Source of the DNA: Bartonella sp. M0283 | GTDB taxonomy: Bacteria > Pseudomonadota > Alphaproteobacteria > Rhizobiales > Rhizobiaceae | Assembly: GCF_016100455.1 (NCBI RefSeq) | Contig: NZ_JACFSK010000001.1 | Location: 2,225,771 to 2,289,770, forward strand | Direction of reading: 5' to 3' | DNA length: 64,000 nt | In this document: positions 17,567 through 26,585 of the stretch, in pieces | Layout: every line of letters begins with the position of its first letter | How positions within the stretch are numbered: position 1 is the stretch's first letter | Made by a program: the position numbers and the translations under genes | The notes under the pieces: model-generated | Told to the model about the DNA's origin: nothing | Databases searched by the model: none | The model's input: only the letters and a program-made list of their open reading frames with translations

Positions 17567-18108
17567 CGAATTCTAAAACGCACATGACAACGGGGACAAT
17601 CTGGCTTCGCGCCATCGTTTCACTATTGATTGTCGTGGTTGTTTTATGGGGACTGTTTCACGTGAATCCTGATAAATATCCGGATTCGACTTTGTGGATT
17701 AAATCTTTTCATGTGATTGCTATTATCTGCTGGATGGCCGGCATGTTTTATCTGCCGCGCTTATTTGTCTATCATTGTCAGGCAGAAGTAGGTTCCAAGC
17801 AATCCGAAACGTTCAAAATAATGGAAAGAAGATTGTTGCGGGCAATTATCAATCCTGCAATGATTGCTTCGTGGATTACGGGGCTCTGGTTGGCATGGGA
17901 GGTTTATGCACTCCAGGGTGGTTGGCTACATCTGAAACTTCTCGTTGTGGTTATTCTTTCCGGCTATCACGGATTGTTATCTCGCGGGGTTCGCCATTTT
18001 GCCGAGGATAGAAATAATTTTTCCGAAAAGACATGGCGTATTTTGAATGAAGTGCCCACGGTACTCATGATCATTGCTGTTATTGACGTCATTGTAAAAC
18101 CGTTCTGA
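17563..18108 (+). CDS. hemJ: Protoporphyrinogen oxidase HemJ
   Basis: HemJ is the membrane-bound oxidase that converts protoporphyrinogen IX to protoporphyrin IX in many alphaproteobacteria. The 181-residue protein has four or five helices. The family's conserved histidine is in [27 protein letters not shown], and a later segment contains [26 protein letters not shown]. The reading frame starts inside hemE (ATGA overlap). A degenerate parS site lies within the gene at 17654. Confidence 0.93.
   Translation: MTNSKTHMTTGTIWLRAIVSLLIVVVVLWGLFHVNPDKYPDSTLWIKSFHVIAIICWMAGMFYLPRLFVYHCQAEVGSKQSETFKIMERRLLRAIINPAMIASWITGLWLAWEVYALQGGWLHLKLLVVVILSGYHGLLSRGVRHFAEDRNNFSEKTWRILNEVPTVLMIIAVIDVIVKPF
17654..17669. 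promoter_or_regulatory. Degenerate parS site inside hemJ
   Basis: TGTTTCACGTGAATCC matches 14 of 16 positions of the parS consensus TGTTTCACGTGAAACA. Confidence 0.5.
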
Positions 18109-18134
18109 GTGAAAATGGCTTGATTTCTTCAGAC

Positions 18135-18167
18135 AAGGGGGGTAGATGGATTTTACCCTCCTTTTTT
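18135..18167 (+). terminator. Intrinsic terminator of hemE-hemJ
   Basis: A ten-pair stem (18135-18144 with 18154-18163, one G-T pair) is followed by a run of Ts. Confidence 0.85.
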
Positions 18168-18240
18168 ATTTTCCAAAGTTTCTGAATAAGGCACTTTTTC
18201 AAGGAAAATATTTCTCCCTAATCACAAGAGTTTATAGTGT

Positions 18241-19515
18241 ATGCAGAATATTCAACAGATGAAACTACAAGAGCTGAAAAGCAAAACGCCGGTTGAACTT
18301 GTAGCTTTTGCCGAAACACTGGAAGTCGAAAATGCTTCGTTAATGCGCAAACAGGAATTGATGTTTGCAATTTTGAAGAAGCTTGCCCTTCAGGATGTTG
18401 AAATTATCGGTGAAGGTGTTCTGGAAGTTTTGCTCGACGGTTTCGGATTTTTACGTTCGGCCGATGCCAATTATCTTCCGGGCCCCGATGATATTTATTT
18501 GTCACCCTCCCAAATTCGGCGGTTTTCATTAAAAACCGGCGATACTGTTGAAGGACCGATACGCAGTCCTAAAGAAGGCGAGCGTTATTTTGCACTGTTA
18601 AAAATCAATACGATCAATTTTGAAGATCCGGAGAAAATCCGTCACAAAATTCACTTTGATAATTTGACACCTCTCTATCCGAACGAGAGGTTGAAGATGG
18701 AGTTGAGTGATCCGACAAACAAGGATATGTCGGCAAGGGTCATTGATCTGATCTCGCCTTTAGGTAAAGGGCAGCGTGCGCTGATTGTTGCGCCGCCAAG
18801 AACCGGTAAGACAGTTCTTCTTCAAAATATCGCCCATTCGATTACGGCCAATCATCCGGAATGTTTTCTGATTGTGTTGCTTATCGACGAACGTCCGGAA
18901 GAAGTGACCGATATGCAACGTTCGGTTAAAGGTGAAGTTGTTTCTTCAACATTCGACGAGCCGGCATCCCGCCACGTTCAGGTTGCTGAAATGGTCATTG
19001 AAAAGGCAAAGCGCCTTGTTGAACAGGGGCGCGATGTGGTCATTCTTCTCGATTCAATCACTCGTCTTGGTCGCGCTTATAATACGGTTGTTCCTTCATC
19101 TGGTAAGGTATTGACCGGCGGTGTCGACGCCAATGCTCTGCAACGCCCAAAACGCTTTTTCGGTGCAGCCCGCAATATTGAAGAAGGCGGTTCGCTCACA
19201 ATTATCGCTACGGCGCTGATTGATACAGGAAGCCGTATGGATGAAGTCATTTTCGAAGAGTTCAAGGGAACTGGTAACTCTGAAATTGTGCTCGACCGGA
19301 AAGTGGCCGATAAGCGAATTTTCCCGGCAATGGATATTTTGAAATCCGGAACCCGCAAGGAAGATTTGTTGGTTTCACGTCAGGATTTGCAGAAAATATT
19401 TGTTTTGCGTCGTATTTTGGCTCCAATGGGCACAACAGACGCGATCGAATTTTTGATCGATAAATTGAAGCAGACAAAAACCAATGCGGAATTTTTCGAC
19501 TCAATGAATACCTGA
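18241..19515 (+). CDS. rho: Transcription termination factor Rho
   Basis: Rho is the hexameric RNA helicase that ends untranslated transcripts. The 424-residue protein has the N-terminal helical domain, an RNA-binding OB fold with [20 protein letters not shown] near residue 65, the P-loop [12 protein letters not shown] near 183, and the Q/R-loop region [20 protein letters not shown]. It ends FFDSMNT as in close relatives. The start could instead be Met-7 (18259); neither ATG has a strong ribosome-binding site. The stop codon lies inside the first unit of a 15-bp tandem repeat. Confidence 0.97.
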   Translation: MQNIQQMKLQELKSKTPVELVAFAETLEVENASLMRKQELMFAILKKLALQDVEIIGEGVLEVLLDGFGFLRSADANYLPGPDDIYLSPSQIRRFSLKTGDTVEGPIRSPKEGERYFALLKINTINFEDPEKIRHKIHFDNLTPLYPNERLKMELSDPTNKDMSARVIDLISPLGKGQRALIVAPPRTGKTVLLQNIAHSITANHPECFLIVLLIDERPEEVTDMQRSVKGEVVSSTFDEPASRHVQVAEMVIEKAKRLVEQGRDVVILLDSITRLGRAYNTVVPSSGKVLTGGVDANALQRPKRFFGAARNIEEGGSLTIIATALIDTGSRMDEVIFEEFKGTGNSEIVLDRKVADKRIFPAMDILKSGTRKEDLLVSRQDLQKIFVLRRILAPMGTTDAIEFLIDKLKQTKTNAEFFDSMNT

Positions 19516-19568
19516 CATGGGAATACCTGACTTGGGAGTACTTGATCGGAGAACGCCTGATCTCGGTA
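19509..19568. repeat. Four 15-bp tandem repeats spanning the rho stop codon
   Basis: Units start at 19509, 19524, 19539 and 19554. The first two differ at two positions and the last two are more diverged. The first unit contains the rho stop (19513-19515), so the extra copies extend only the 3' untranslated region. Confidence 0.75.
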
Positions 19569-19847
19569 AACTCGGTCGAACGTTTCCCGTCGGATAATAT
19601 CTGAAGGGTATTTTTCAAAAAAATACATGTTGCACTTTTTCCGTCCGGAAATTTTTTCGGGCGGTTTTTATTTTTTTGAACGACAAAACAGCAGCTTGAA
19701 GCGAAGCTGAAAGAAGTTTTTCTAAAAAATGGATGGTCTCATCTATTTTAAATGGCTTATAGAACATTTGTCGAATTGTAGAACTTTTGTCCGTTCAAAA
19801 TGAAGCGGTGGAGACTGTAAGGCACATTCCATAACGAGGTTACGACT
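19569..19847. other. rho-mnmE intergenic region
   Basis: Together with the repeats this gap is 332 bp. It holds the rho terminator, an imperfect 19-bp direct repeat around TAGAAC-TTTGTC (19756-19795), and presumably the mnmE promoter. No gene is visible. Confidence 0.5.
19637..19677 (+). terminator. Intrinsic terminator downstream of rho
   Basis: CCGTCCG (19641-19647) pairs with CGGGCGG (19658-19664). The stem can extend by A-T pairs and is followed by Ts. Confidence 0.75.
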
Positions 19848-21155
19848 ATGGATACTATTTTTGCTTTATCAAGCGGAAAACTTCCCTCTGGAGTCGCGGT
19901 CATCCGCGTTTCGGGAGATATGACTCAAACGATCGTCAAGACATTGCTCGGTCGACTTCCGACCCCCCGCCTTATGACATATGGAAAGCTTGTATCCCGA
20001 AACGGTGATTTTCTCGATAGTGCATTAACGGTGTTTTTTCCCTCACCACATAGTTTTACAGGTGAAGATTGTGCGGAATTTCATCTTCATGGCGGCAAGG
20101 CCGTTGTTGACCGGTTTTTGAACGAGCTTGCGAAGTTCGATTCATGTCGTTTGGCAGAACCGGGTGAATTTTCGAGGCGTGCGTTTTTTAACGGCAAGCT
20201 CGACCTGACAGAAGCCGAAGGACTGGCCGATCTTATTGAAGCGGAAACGGAAAGCCAAAGAAGACTGGCTGTAATGGGGGCAAGCGGTAAACTTGCGGCG
20301 CTTTATAGAGAATGGCGAAACGATCTTATCAAAGCGCGCGCCATGATCGAAGCGGAGCTTGATTTTTCCGATGAAGAAGATGTTCCGGGTTCAGTGAGCG
20401 ACATTGTTTGGGATAATTTACGAGATTTAAGCCGGTCGATCACAGAATTTGTCGAGAAAAGTGAACGCGTAGCCTCCATGCGCGACGGTATAAACATTGT
20501 CATAGCAGGTGCACCAAACGCAGGAAAATCTAGTATTATCAACAAGTTATCAGGATTTGATGTTGCTATAGTAACCGACGAGGCGGGTACAACACGGGAC
20601 GCTTTGGAAACGCGTATCGTAATTGATGGATATCAAATTCTATTGACCGATACAGCCGGATTACGAGAGACAGAGAACAAGGTTGAAAAACTCGGTATAG
20701 AGGTTGCCTATAATCGGCTAAAAGACGCCGATCTTGTCTTGCTGGTTGATGACTTGTCAAATCCGGTTGCAATTAAACTTCCAGAAACGAGTGCGGAAAT
20801 TTGGCATGTCGGGAATAAAGTTGATTTGGTCAAAGGGTCATTAGAAACATGGCCAATCCAATTTTCGACCAAAACTGGTGAAGGATTTGATTCTTTTGTA
20901 AAAGCGATTGCTTCTTTCTGCTCGAGTTTTTCATATGACGTAGGCGAAGTCGTCACTGCTCGCAAAAGGCAATTAATGCTTTTAAAAACGGCGATCTCCG
21001 AAATTGATCACGCCATTCGATATGAAGACCGCGATTTATCGCTAAGAGCGGAACATTTACGACTCGCTGCAGATTCACTGGGTCGGATTACCGGTGATAT
21101 TAATGTGGAAGATATTTTGGACGTGATTTTTTCGCAATTTTGTATTGGTAAATGA
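19848..21155 (+). CDS. mnmE: tRNA uridine-5-carboxymethylaminomethyl(34) GTPase
   Basis: MnmE acts with MnmG to modify U34 of tRNAs reading split codon boxes. The 435-residue protein has the N-terminal tetrahydrofolate-binding domain (FALSSGKLPSGVAVIRVSG, HGGKAVVDRFL). A GTPase is inserted in the helical domain: G1 AGAPNAGKSSIIN near residue 222, G3 DTAG near 270, G4 NKVD near 325. It ends in FCIGK, the family's C-terminal Cys motif. The length is slightly below the usual 440-455. mnmG lies 234 bp downstream, separated by the parS cluster. Confidence 0.96.
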   Translation: MDTIFALSSGKLPSGVAVIRVSGDMTQTIVKTLLGRLPTPRLMTYGKLVSRNGDFLDSALTVFFPSPHSFTGEDCAEFHLHGGKAVVDRFLNELAKFDSCRLAEPGEFSRRAFFNGKLDLTEAEGLADLIEAETESQRRLAVMGASGKLAALYREWRNDLIKARAMIEAELDFSDEEDVPGSVSDIVWDNLRDLSRSITEFVEKSERVASMRDGINIVIAGAPNAGKSSIINKLSGFDVAIVTDEAGTTRDALETRIVIDGYQILLTDTAGLRETENKVEKLGIEVAYNRLKDADLVLLVDDLSNPVAIKLPETSAEIWHVGNKVDLVKGSLETWPIQFSTKTGEGFDSFVKAIASFCSSFSYDVGEVVTARKRQLMLLKTAISEIDHAIRYEDRDLSLRAEHLRLAADSLGRITGDINVEDILDVIFSQFCIGK

Positions 21156-21193
21156 GTCGCTCAAACAAATCAGAAGCTATTTTTCGTCTGAAT

Positions 21194-21361
21194 TGATTCA
21201 CGTGAAACAGTAAAATAACGATTCACGTGAAACATTTTGGAAATTAGATGTTCAATCTTCGAAAATAATGATTCACGTGAAACATCTCATATGTTAGAGA
21301 ACTATTAATTGGTTAGAAGTTCTCCGAAAAAGGTGTTTCTTCTATTGTTTCACGTGAAACG
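21194..21361. promoter_or_regulatory. parS cluster (four sites) between mnmE and mnmG
   Basis: Four copies of the ParB site core TTCACGTGAAAC occur at 21194-21209, 21219-21234, 21269-21284 and 21346-21361. Each has one or two mismatches to TGTTTCACGTGAAACA. With the perfect site in rsmG they form the likely centromere-like locus on which ParB loads, about 5 kb from oriC. The last site is 28 bp upstream of the mnmG start. Confidence 0.92.
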
Positions 21362-21389
21362 TGATTAAAATAACGGTGTTGATAATAAA

Positions 21390-23261
21390 TTGACTGATAA
21401 ATTTGACGTAATTGTTGTTGGGGGCGGACATGCCGGATGCGAAGCAGCTTCTGCAGCAGCTCGCACAGGTGCAAAAACTGCACTTGTTACCCACCATTTT
21501 GCTTCAATTGGAACAATGTCTTGTAATCCCGCAATTGGTGGCCTTGGAAAAGGACATCTTGTGAGAGAAATTGATGCACTTGACGGATTGATGGGGCGTG
21601 CAGCAGATGAAGCCGGAATCCAGTTTCGTTTGCTTAACCGGAGAAAAGGACCAGCCGTTAGGGGGCCGCGAACACAGGCAGACCGAAAATTATACAAAAA
21701 GGCTATGCAGAGATTGATTTCGGAACAGCCCAATCTTACTGTTATAGAGGACGAAGTTATTGATCTTATTGTGAAAAATAACACTGTTGCGGGTGTCGTA
21801 TGTAAGAAACACGAACAACTCGAAGCCGGTGCCGTGGTCTTGACAACGGGTACATTTTTGCGCGGGCTTATTCATATTGGTGAAAAAACATGGCCTGCAG
21901 GGAGAATGGGCGAAGAGCCGAGTAATCTTCTTGGTGAACGGCTTGGTCAATACGGTATCCGGTTAGGACGGTTGAAAACCGGTACTCCTTCACGCTTAAG
22001 TAAAAAGACAATTGATTGGGACAATCTTCCAAAACAGACAGCTGACGACGATCCTGTTCCATTTTCGTTTTTAACCGAAACGATTCGCCAACCGCAAATT
22101 GACTGTGCGGTTACACGAACAAATCACCGAACCCATCAGATCATAAAAGATAATATTCATCGTTCGGCAATGTATTCCGGCGCTATTAAAGGTATAGGTC
22201 CGAGATATTGTCCTTCGATTGAGGATAAAATTGTAAAATTCGGAGAGCGTGACGGTCATCAGATATTTCTGGAGCCGGAAGGACTGGATGATGATACGGT
22301 CTATCCAAACGGTATATCGACGTCATTGCCGGAAGAGGTGCAACTCGATTTTATCAAAACCATCGAAGGGTTGGAACATGCAAAAGTTTTACAGTCCGGT
22401 TATGCTATTGAATATGATTTTGTCGACCCGCGCCAGCTTTATGCCACATTGGAATTAAAAGCACTTTCAGGTCTGTTTCTGGCTGGTCAGATAAATGGAA
22501 CAACGGGGTATGAAGAGGCAGGTGCACAAGGCTTACTCGCCGGACTGAACGCAGCCAATAAAGCTTCCGGCAAAGACCAAATCACAATCAGCCGTTCAAT
22601 CGCCTATATTGGTGTTATGGTGGATGACCTGATTACACGCGGTGTCAGTGAACCTTATCGGATGTTTACTTCGCGTGCCGAATTCCGCTTGTCTTTAAGG
22701 GCGGATAATGCCGATGAACGGTTAACACCATTAGGAGTAGAATGGGGTATTGTAGGCTCGTTACGTCATCAGCATTTTGCACATAAGCAAGATTTATTGA
22801 ATAAAGCGCGTGACCTTTGTCAATCTGTAGCAATCACTCCGAACGAGGCTACGGAAAAAGGGTTGCAGATAAAACATGATGGAATTCGTCGCAATGCTTA
22901 TGATTTGCTGGCTTATCCGGAAATGTCACTGTCCCGCTTAAGCAGTATTTGGCCTATTCTTGGCGAGATTGATAAAAAGACTGCGGAAACATTGGAAATA
23001 GAGGCTCAATACGCTGTTTATCTTGATCGACAAGCGCAGGATATCGCCAATCTTCGACGGGATGAGCGGCTGCGTATTCCGGCAGAATTGGATATTGACG
23101 TAATTTCAGGTCTGTCTAACGAACTCAAAGGAAAAATTCGTCAGCGTGCACCGCAATCAATTGCAGAAGCTCAAAAAATCGACGGGATGACGCCAGCAGC
23201 TTTGTCTCTTATCATTACCCATATTCAGCGCTTGAACCGCGAAAACAGGAGAAGCGCCTGA
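21390..23261 (+). CDS. mnmG: tRNA uridine-5-carboxymethylaminomethyl(34) synthesis enzyme MnmG
   Basis: MnmG is the FAD-dependent partner of MnmE. The 623-residue protein opens [23 protein letters not shown], the FAD dinucleotide fold. It has [23 protein letters not shown] near residue 50, [20 protein letters not shown] near 430, and the helical C-terminal domain that binds MnmE. The start is TTG at 21390: no in-frame ATG or GTG exists between the upstream in-frame stop at 21366 and the FAD fold. This is unusual for an essential-pathway gene. Its 3' end overlaps rsmG by one base. Confidence 0.96.
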   Translation: MTDKFDVIVVGGGHAGCEAASAAARTGAKTALVTHHFASIGTMSCNPAIGGLGKGHLVREIDALDGLMGRAADEAGIQFRLLNRRKGPAVRGPRTQADRKLYKKAMQRLISEQPNLTVIEDEVIDLIVKNNTVAGVVCKKHEQLEAGAVVLTTGTFLRGLIHIGEKTWPAGRMGEEPSNLLGERLGQYGIRLGRLKTGTPSRLSKKTIDWDNLPKQTADDDPVPFSFLTETIRQPQIDCAVTRTNHRTHQIIKDNIHRSAMYSGAIKGIGPRYCPSIEDKIVKFGERDGHQIFLEPEGLDDDTVYPNGISTSLPEEVQLDFIKTIEGLEHAKVLQSGYAIEYDFVDPRQLYATLELKALSGLFLAGQINGTTGYEEAGAQGLLAGLNAANKASGKDQITISRSIAYIGVMVDDLITRGVSEPYRMFTSRAEFRLSLRADNADERLTPLGVEWGIVGSLRHQHFAHKQDLLNKARDLCQSVAITPNEATEKGLQIKHDGIRRNAYDLLAYPEMSLSRLSSIWPILGEIDKKTAETLEIEAQYAVYLDRQAQDIANLRRDERLRIPAELDIDVISGLSNELKGKIRQRAPQSIAEAQKIDGMTPAALSLIITHIQRLNRENRRSA

Positions 23262-23908
23262 TGACAGAATGGGTCGAAGAAAAATATCTGACGTTAAAGA
23301 AAATTGTGCCTTCTGTTTCACGTGAAACAGCGGCCAGTTTGATGGCTTTTGAGGAAGCCGTCAAAAAGTGGCAATCGCATATCAATTTGATTGCAAATGC
23401 TACTTTGCCCGAGCTCTGGACCAGACATATATTGGATAGTGCACAGATAGCAGCGCTTCAACCACAAGCAAAAAACTGGTGTGATATTGGTTCGGGTGGC
23501 GGTTTTCCCGGAATTGTAACGGCAATTCTTTTAAAAGAACAAAGCGGTTTTCACATTGATCTTGTCGAAAGTAACAGCAAAAAGGCTGCATTTTTAAGAA
23601 GTGTCAGTGCTGAATTCTGTTTGCCTGCCACTGTCCATACATGTCGCATTGAAACCAGTTACATTCACATTAAAAAACCGGAAATTATCACGTCACGCGC
23701 TTTGGCATCACTCGAGAAGCTCTTTGAACTAACGCTTCCATGGTTTGAACAAGGTGCGACTGCCCTATTCCAGAAGGGGCGTGATTATAAAAAAGAAATG
23801 GCCGAAGCCGAACAAAACTGGGAATTCAACTCGGTAGTTCATCAAAGTAAAATTGATAGTCAATCCGTTATTCTTGAAATTAGCAAGATCAATCCACGTA
23901 AGGGGTGA
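23261..23908 (+). CDS. rsmG: 16S rRNA (guanine(527)-N7)-methyltransferase RsmG
   Basis: RsmG methylates N7 of G527 in 16S rRNA. The 215-residue protein has the SAM-binding motif WCDIGSGGGFPGIV near residue 75, LWTRHILDSAQIAAL before it and the acidic motif HIDLVESNSKKAAFLR after it. It is coupled to mnmG (TGATG overlap) and followed by parA five bases later. A perfect parS site lies within its first 25 codons, so part of the N-terminus is constrained by ParB binding. Confidence 0.96.
   Translation: MTEWVEEKYLTLKKIVPSVSRETAASLMAFEEAVKKWQSHINLIANATLPELWTRHILDSAQIAALQPQAKNWCDIGSGGGFPGIVTAILLKEQSGFHIDLVESNSKKAAFLRSVSAEFCLPATVHTCRIETSYIHIKKPEIITSRALASLEKLFELTLPWFEQGATALFQKGRDYKKEMAEAEQNWEFNSVVHQSKIDSQSVILEISKINPRKG
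23314..23329. promoter_or_regulatory. Perfect parS site inside rsmG
   Basis: TGTTTCACGTGAAACA, 16 of 16 to consensus, embedded in coding sequence. Confidence 0.95.
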
Positions 23909-23913
23909 GAAAA

Positions 23914-24708
23914 ATGAGCGAAACACGCATTATCGCCATTGCAAATCAGAAAGGTGGTGTTGGTAAAACAACGACCGCCATTAACCTCGCTACAGCACTT
24001 GCGGCAATTGGAGAAACTGTTCTGGTGATGGATATTGATCCTCAGGGAAATGCCAGCACAGGCCTTGGAATCGATCGTGATCAACGTCTCCTTTCTTCTT
24101 ATGATGTTATTGTTTCGGGCACATCGGTTAATGACGCTGCACTGGAGACGGAAGTTCCCAATCTTTATGTCGTCCCTTCGACCCTTGATCTTCTTGGAAT
24201 AGAAATGGAAATTGCACCGGCAAATGACCGTATTCAGAGGTTACAAAATGCCTTGCGAAAAAATCCAAGGGTGACTGAAAAATTCTCATATATCCTGATT
24301 GATTGCCCCCCTTCCCTCAACCTTTTGACGCTTAATGCAATGGGCGCGGCCGATTCCGTTCTTGTCCCTTTACAATGCGAGTTTTTGGCTCTTGAAGGTC
24401 TAAGTCAACTGTTGGAAACGGTTAAACAGGTCCGTAGTTCCCTCAATCCCTCACTGGAAATACAAGGTATTGTGCTCACCATGTATGATGGCCGTAATAA
24501 TCTTTCCAATCAGGTTGTAGAGGATGTGCGATCTTTTATGGGGGACAAAGTTTATCAAACCGTCATACCGCGCAATGTTCGTGTATCGGAAGCGCCATCA
24601 TTCGGTAAACCGGCTCTTCTTTATGATTTGAAATGTGCCGGCAGTCAGGCCTATCTGCAACTAGCTTCGGAAGTTATTCAACGCGAACGGCAATTACGTG
24701 CAGCTTAA
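23914..24708 (+). CDS. parA: Chromosome-partitioning ATPase ParA
   Basis: ParA is the DNA-bound ATPase that moves ParB-parS complexes and segregates the origin. The 264-residue protein shows the deviant Walker A ANQKGGVGKTTTAINLA near the start, LVMDIDPQGNASTG, Walker B YILIDCPPSL and the C-terminal VIPRNVRVSEAPSFGKP. The ATG at 23914 has AAGGGG eight bases upstream and is preferred over GTG 23905. It follows rsmG and precedes parB by 45 bp, the standard order. Confidence 0.97.
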   Translation: MSETRIIAIANQKGGVGKTTTAINLATALAAIGETVLVMDIDPQGNASTGLGIDRDQRLLSSYDVIVSGTSVNDAALETEVPNLYVVPSTLDLLGIEMEIAPANDRIQRLQNALRKNPRVTEKFSYILIDCPPSLNLLTLNAMGAADSVLVPLQCEFLALEGLSQLLETVKQVRSSLNPSLEIQGIVLTMYDGRNNLSNQVVEDVRSFMGDKVYQTVIPRNVRVSEAPSFGKPALLYDLKCAGSQAYLQLASEVIQRERQLRAA

Positions 24709-24753
24709 GATATTAATTTAGGAAAAAACGAGAAAATAGACGAGGAAATAGAT

Positions 24754-25629
24754 ATGAGTGACGATCAATCGAAAAAACGGCTTGGACGTGGTCTTGCTGC
24801 TCTTATTGGCGATATTGATCTTGGTCTTGATAAGCCGCTCGCAGTTCCAAATACCTCGTCGGAACGGCAGGTGCCTATTGAATTTATTTCCCGTAATCCG
24901 CAAAACCCCAGACGTAATTTTACGGAAACCGAGCTTGATGATCTTGCCCAGTCTATTCGTGAACATGGCGTTGTTCAGCCGGTTGTCGTCCGTCCATCGC
25001 CCGATCATCCAAACCGCTTCGAATTGATCGCAGGGGAACGTCGTTGGCGTGCTGCACAGCGTGCCAATCTCACCGAAATACCGGTCATTATCCGCGATGT
25101 TGATGATCGTACCGCTTTGGAACTTGCCATTATTGAAAATGTTCAAAGAAGCGATCTTAATCCTCTGGAAGAAGGAATGGGTTACCAACAACTGATTGAT
25201 GAACATGATTATACGCAGGCTGACCTCGCTCAGGTGATTGGAAAAAGCCGCAGCCACGTTGCCAATACACTCCGACTATTAAAATTACCTGCTAAAGTTC
25301 AGCAATTCATCAATGAGGGGCAATTGTCGGCCGGTCATGCCCGTTGCCTGATAACAGTCGAAGACCCCTTGGCTCTTGCGGAGAAAATTATTCGTGATGG
25401 TTTGTCTGTTCGTCAGGCTGAAGCTCTGGCAAATGGACAATCAAGTGCGAAATCAAAAAGACGCACACCGACCGAAAAAGATGCCGATACCAAGTCACTG
25501 GAAAAACTTCTTGCCGATGTTATCGGTATGAAAGTCGCCATCAAACACGGGAAAAAAGGCGGGGACGTAAAAATCCATTATTCTTCGCTGGAGCAGCTCG
25601 ATGATATCTGCAGGCGTTTACAAAACTAG
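24754..25629 (+). CDS. parB: Chromosome-partitioning protein ParB
   Basis: ParB binds parS and spreads as a CTP-dependent clamp. The 291-residue protein begins with the ParA-stimulating segment RLGRGLAALIG and has the CTPase motif GERRWRAAQRA near residue 92. Its helix-turn-helix lies around residues 150-175 (TQADLAQVIGKSRSHVANTLRLLKL), and the C-terminal dimer domain is at 245-291. In several other Rhizobiales holA follows parB; here a 470-bp non-coding stretch and oppositely oriented genes follow instead. Confidence 0.97.
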   Translation: MSDDQSKKRLGRGLAALIGDIDLGLDKPLAVPNTSSERQVPIEFISRNPQNPRRNFTETELDDLAQSIREHGVVQPVVVRPSPDHPNRFELIAGERRWRAAQRANLTEIPVIIRDVDDRTALELAIIENVQRSDLNPLEEGMGYQQLIDEHDYTQADLAQVIGKSRSHVANTLRLLKLPAKVQQFINEGQLSAGHARCLITVEDPLALAEKIIRDGLSVRQAEALANGQSSAKSKRRTPTEKDADTKSLEKLLADVIGMKVAIKHGKKGGDVKIHYSSLEQLDDICRRLQN

Positions 25630-25641
25630 AAATTTCGAGAG

Positions 25642-25671
25642 TTTCAGAACTGAATAAAATTTCAGAACTGA
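25642..25671. repeat. Short direct repeat just after parB
   Basis: TTTCAGAACTGA occurs at 25642-25653 and again at 25660-25671, an 18-bp period with related flanks. It begins 12 bp past the parB stop codon. Confidence 0.65.
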
Positions 25672-25934
25672 TGAATAAACCGGCTTTACTTCGGGTTCTC
25701 TAACAGAATCCGATAAAAGACTTTGCGTTGTATTGTTAGAACGCTTCTTCGGTAAAAAACGGAATGTTTTTCCATAAAATATATTTGCAAAACGGGCTTT
25801 TCTATTAAACAACCCAGGCATTTCTCTTCTTGAGTACAGGTATGCCGGATATTTTCGGAAGACTTTGTCTTGTCAGAAACTTTATTATAGTTTCACCATA
25901 GACGTTGTTTTGATTGAAACCGAATATTCATGAG

Positions 25935-25970
25935 AAAATAGCGGAAGATGACTCCGCCTTTCGCTATTTT
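25935..25970. terminator. Possible bidirectional terminator after parB
   Basis: AAAATAGCG (25935-25943) is the reverse complement of CGCTATTTT (25962-25970). An alternative inner stem GCGGA/TCCGC could form. The A and T ends suit a terminator in either direction. Confidence 0.5.
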
Positions 25971-26099
25971 GAACGGCGGATCCGTTTACTCGTCGAAGTG
26001 TGACGAGACCTTAACCACATCTTTTCTTTATCCGGTGATGCCGCAAAGCACATGGGATTTTATCGGAAGATTATTTAACTAATTGTTTTTAAAACGAAT

Positions 26100-26585
26100 T
26101 TATTGATCAAGCAGTTTGCGGATACGGTCGGCAAATTGTTTTCCGAATTCAAGATTCTCTTTTGAAACTGTTGCACTATCATCAAAAAGTGCATCCTGAT
26201 CGTCGAGAGACGAAGCTGCTGCAAGAGAGGCTTGCAGGGCCAGATAACCAAGGACGTAATCTTTCGGTTCAAGTGTATTTTTTTTCAAAATGTTCATTAT
26301 GCGTTCATTTTTGGAAATCGTTTTGACAAGACCATCGACGCTCGCGTCATTACCGGTTTCCGATTCAGAAAGCTTGATGGATGCATCAGACAGTTCTTTT
26401 TGTACATTTTCCATTTTCACCAGAAACTCCTCATTCAGAGGATATTCGGCAACAATTTTGGGATTGCCTGTTGGTGAAAGATAGAACTCGTTCTGCTTAT
26501 TATCCTGTTTCGAGGCATCTTCGCCAAAAGCGGCGACCGGAAAAACAATCAAACAAAGGGCAATGACAAATCGCTTGATAAACAT
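26100..26585 (-). CDS. Hypothetical exported protein
   Basis: A 161-residue protein with a signal peptide (MFIKRFVIALCLIVFPVAAFGE, cleavage near residue 21). The acidic mature part is mostly helical (VKMENVQKELSDASIKLSES). I do not recognise a family. Its ATG directly abuts the gloB stop codon, so it is the last gene of the leftward dapF-to-gloB group and probably co-translated. A periplasmic location is inferred from the signal peptide. Confidence 0.75.
   Translation of the reverse strand: MFIKRFVIALCLIVFPVAAFGEDASKQDNKQNEFYLSPTGNPKIVAEYPLNEEFLVKMENVQKELSDASIKLSESETGNDASVDGLVKTISKNERIMNILKKNTLEPKDYVLGYLALQASLAAASSLDDQDALFDDSATVSKENLEFGKQFADRIRKLLDQ

Larger units (their letters stand above)
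25630..26099. other. 470-bp non-coding region after parB
   Basis: Besides an 18-bp direct repeat and one hairpin I see no gene and no clear protein remnant. It separates the convergent parB and exported-protein genes. Confidence 0.5.
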
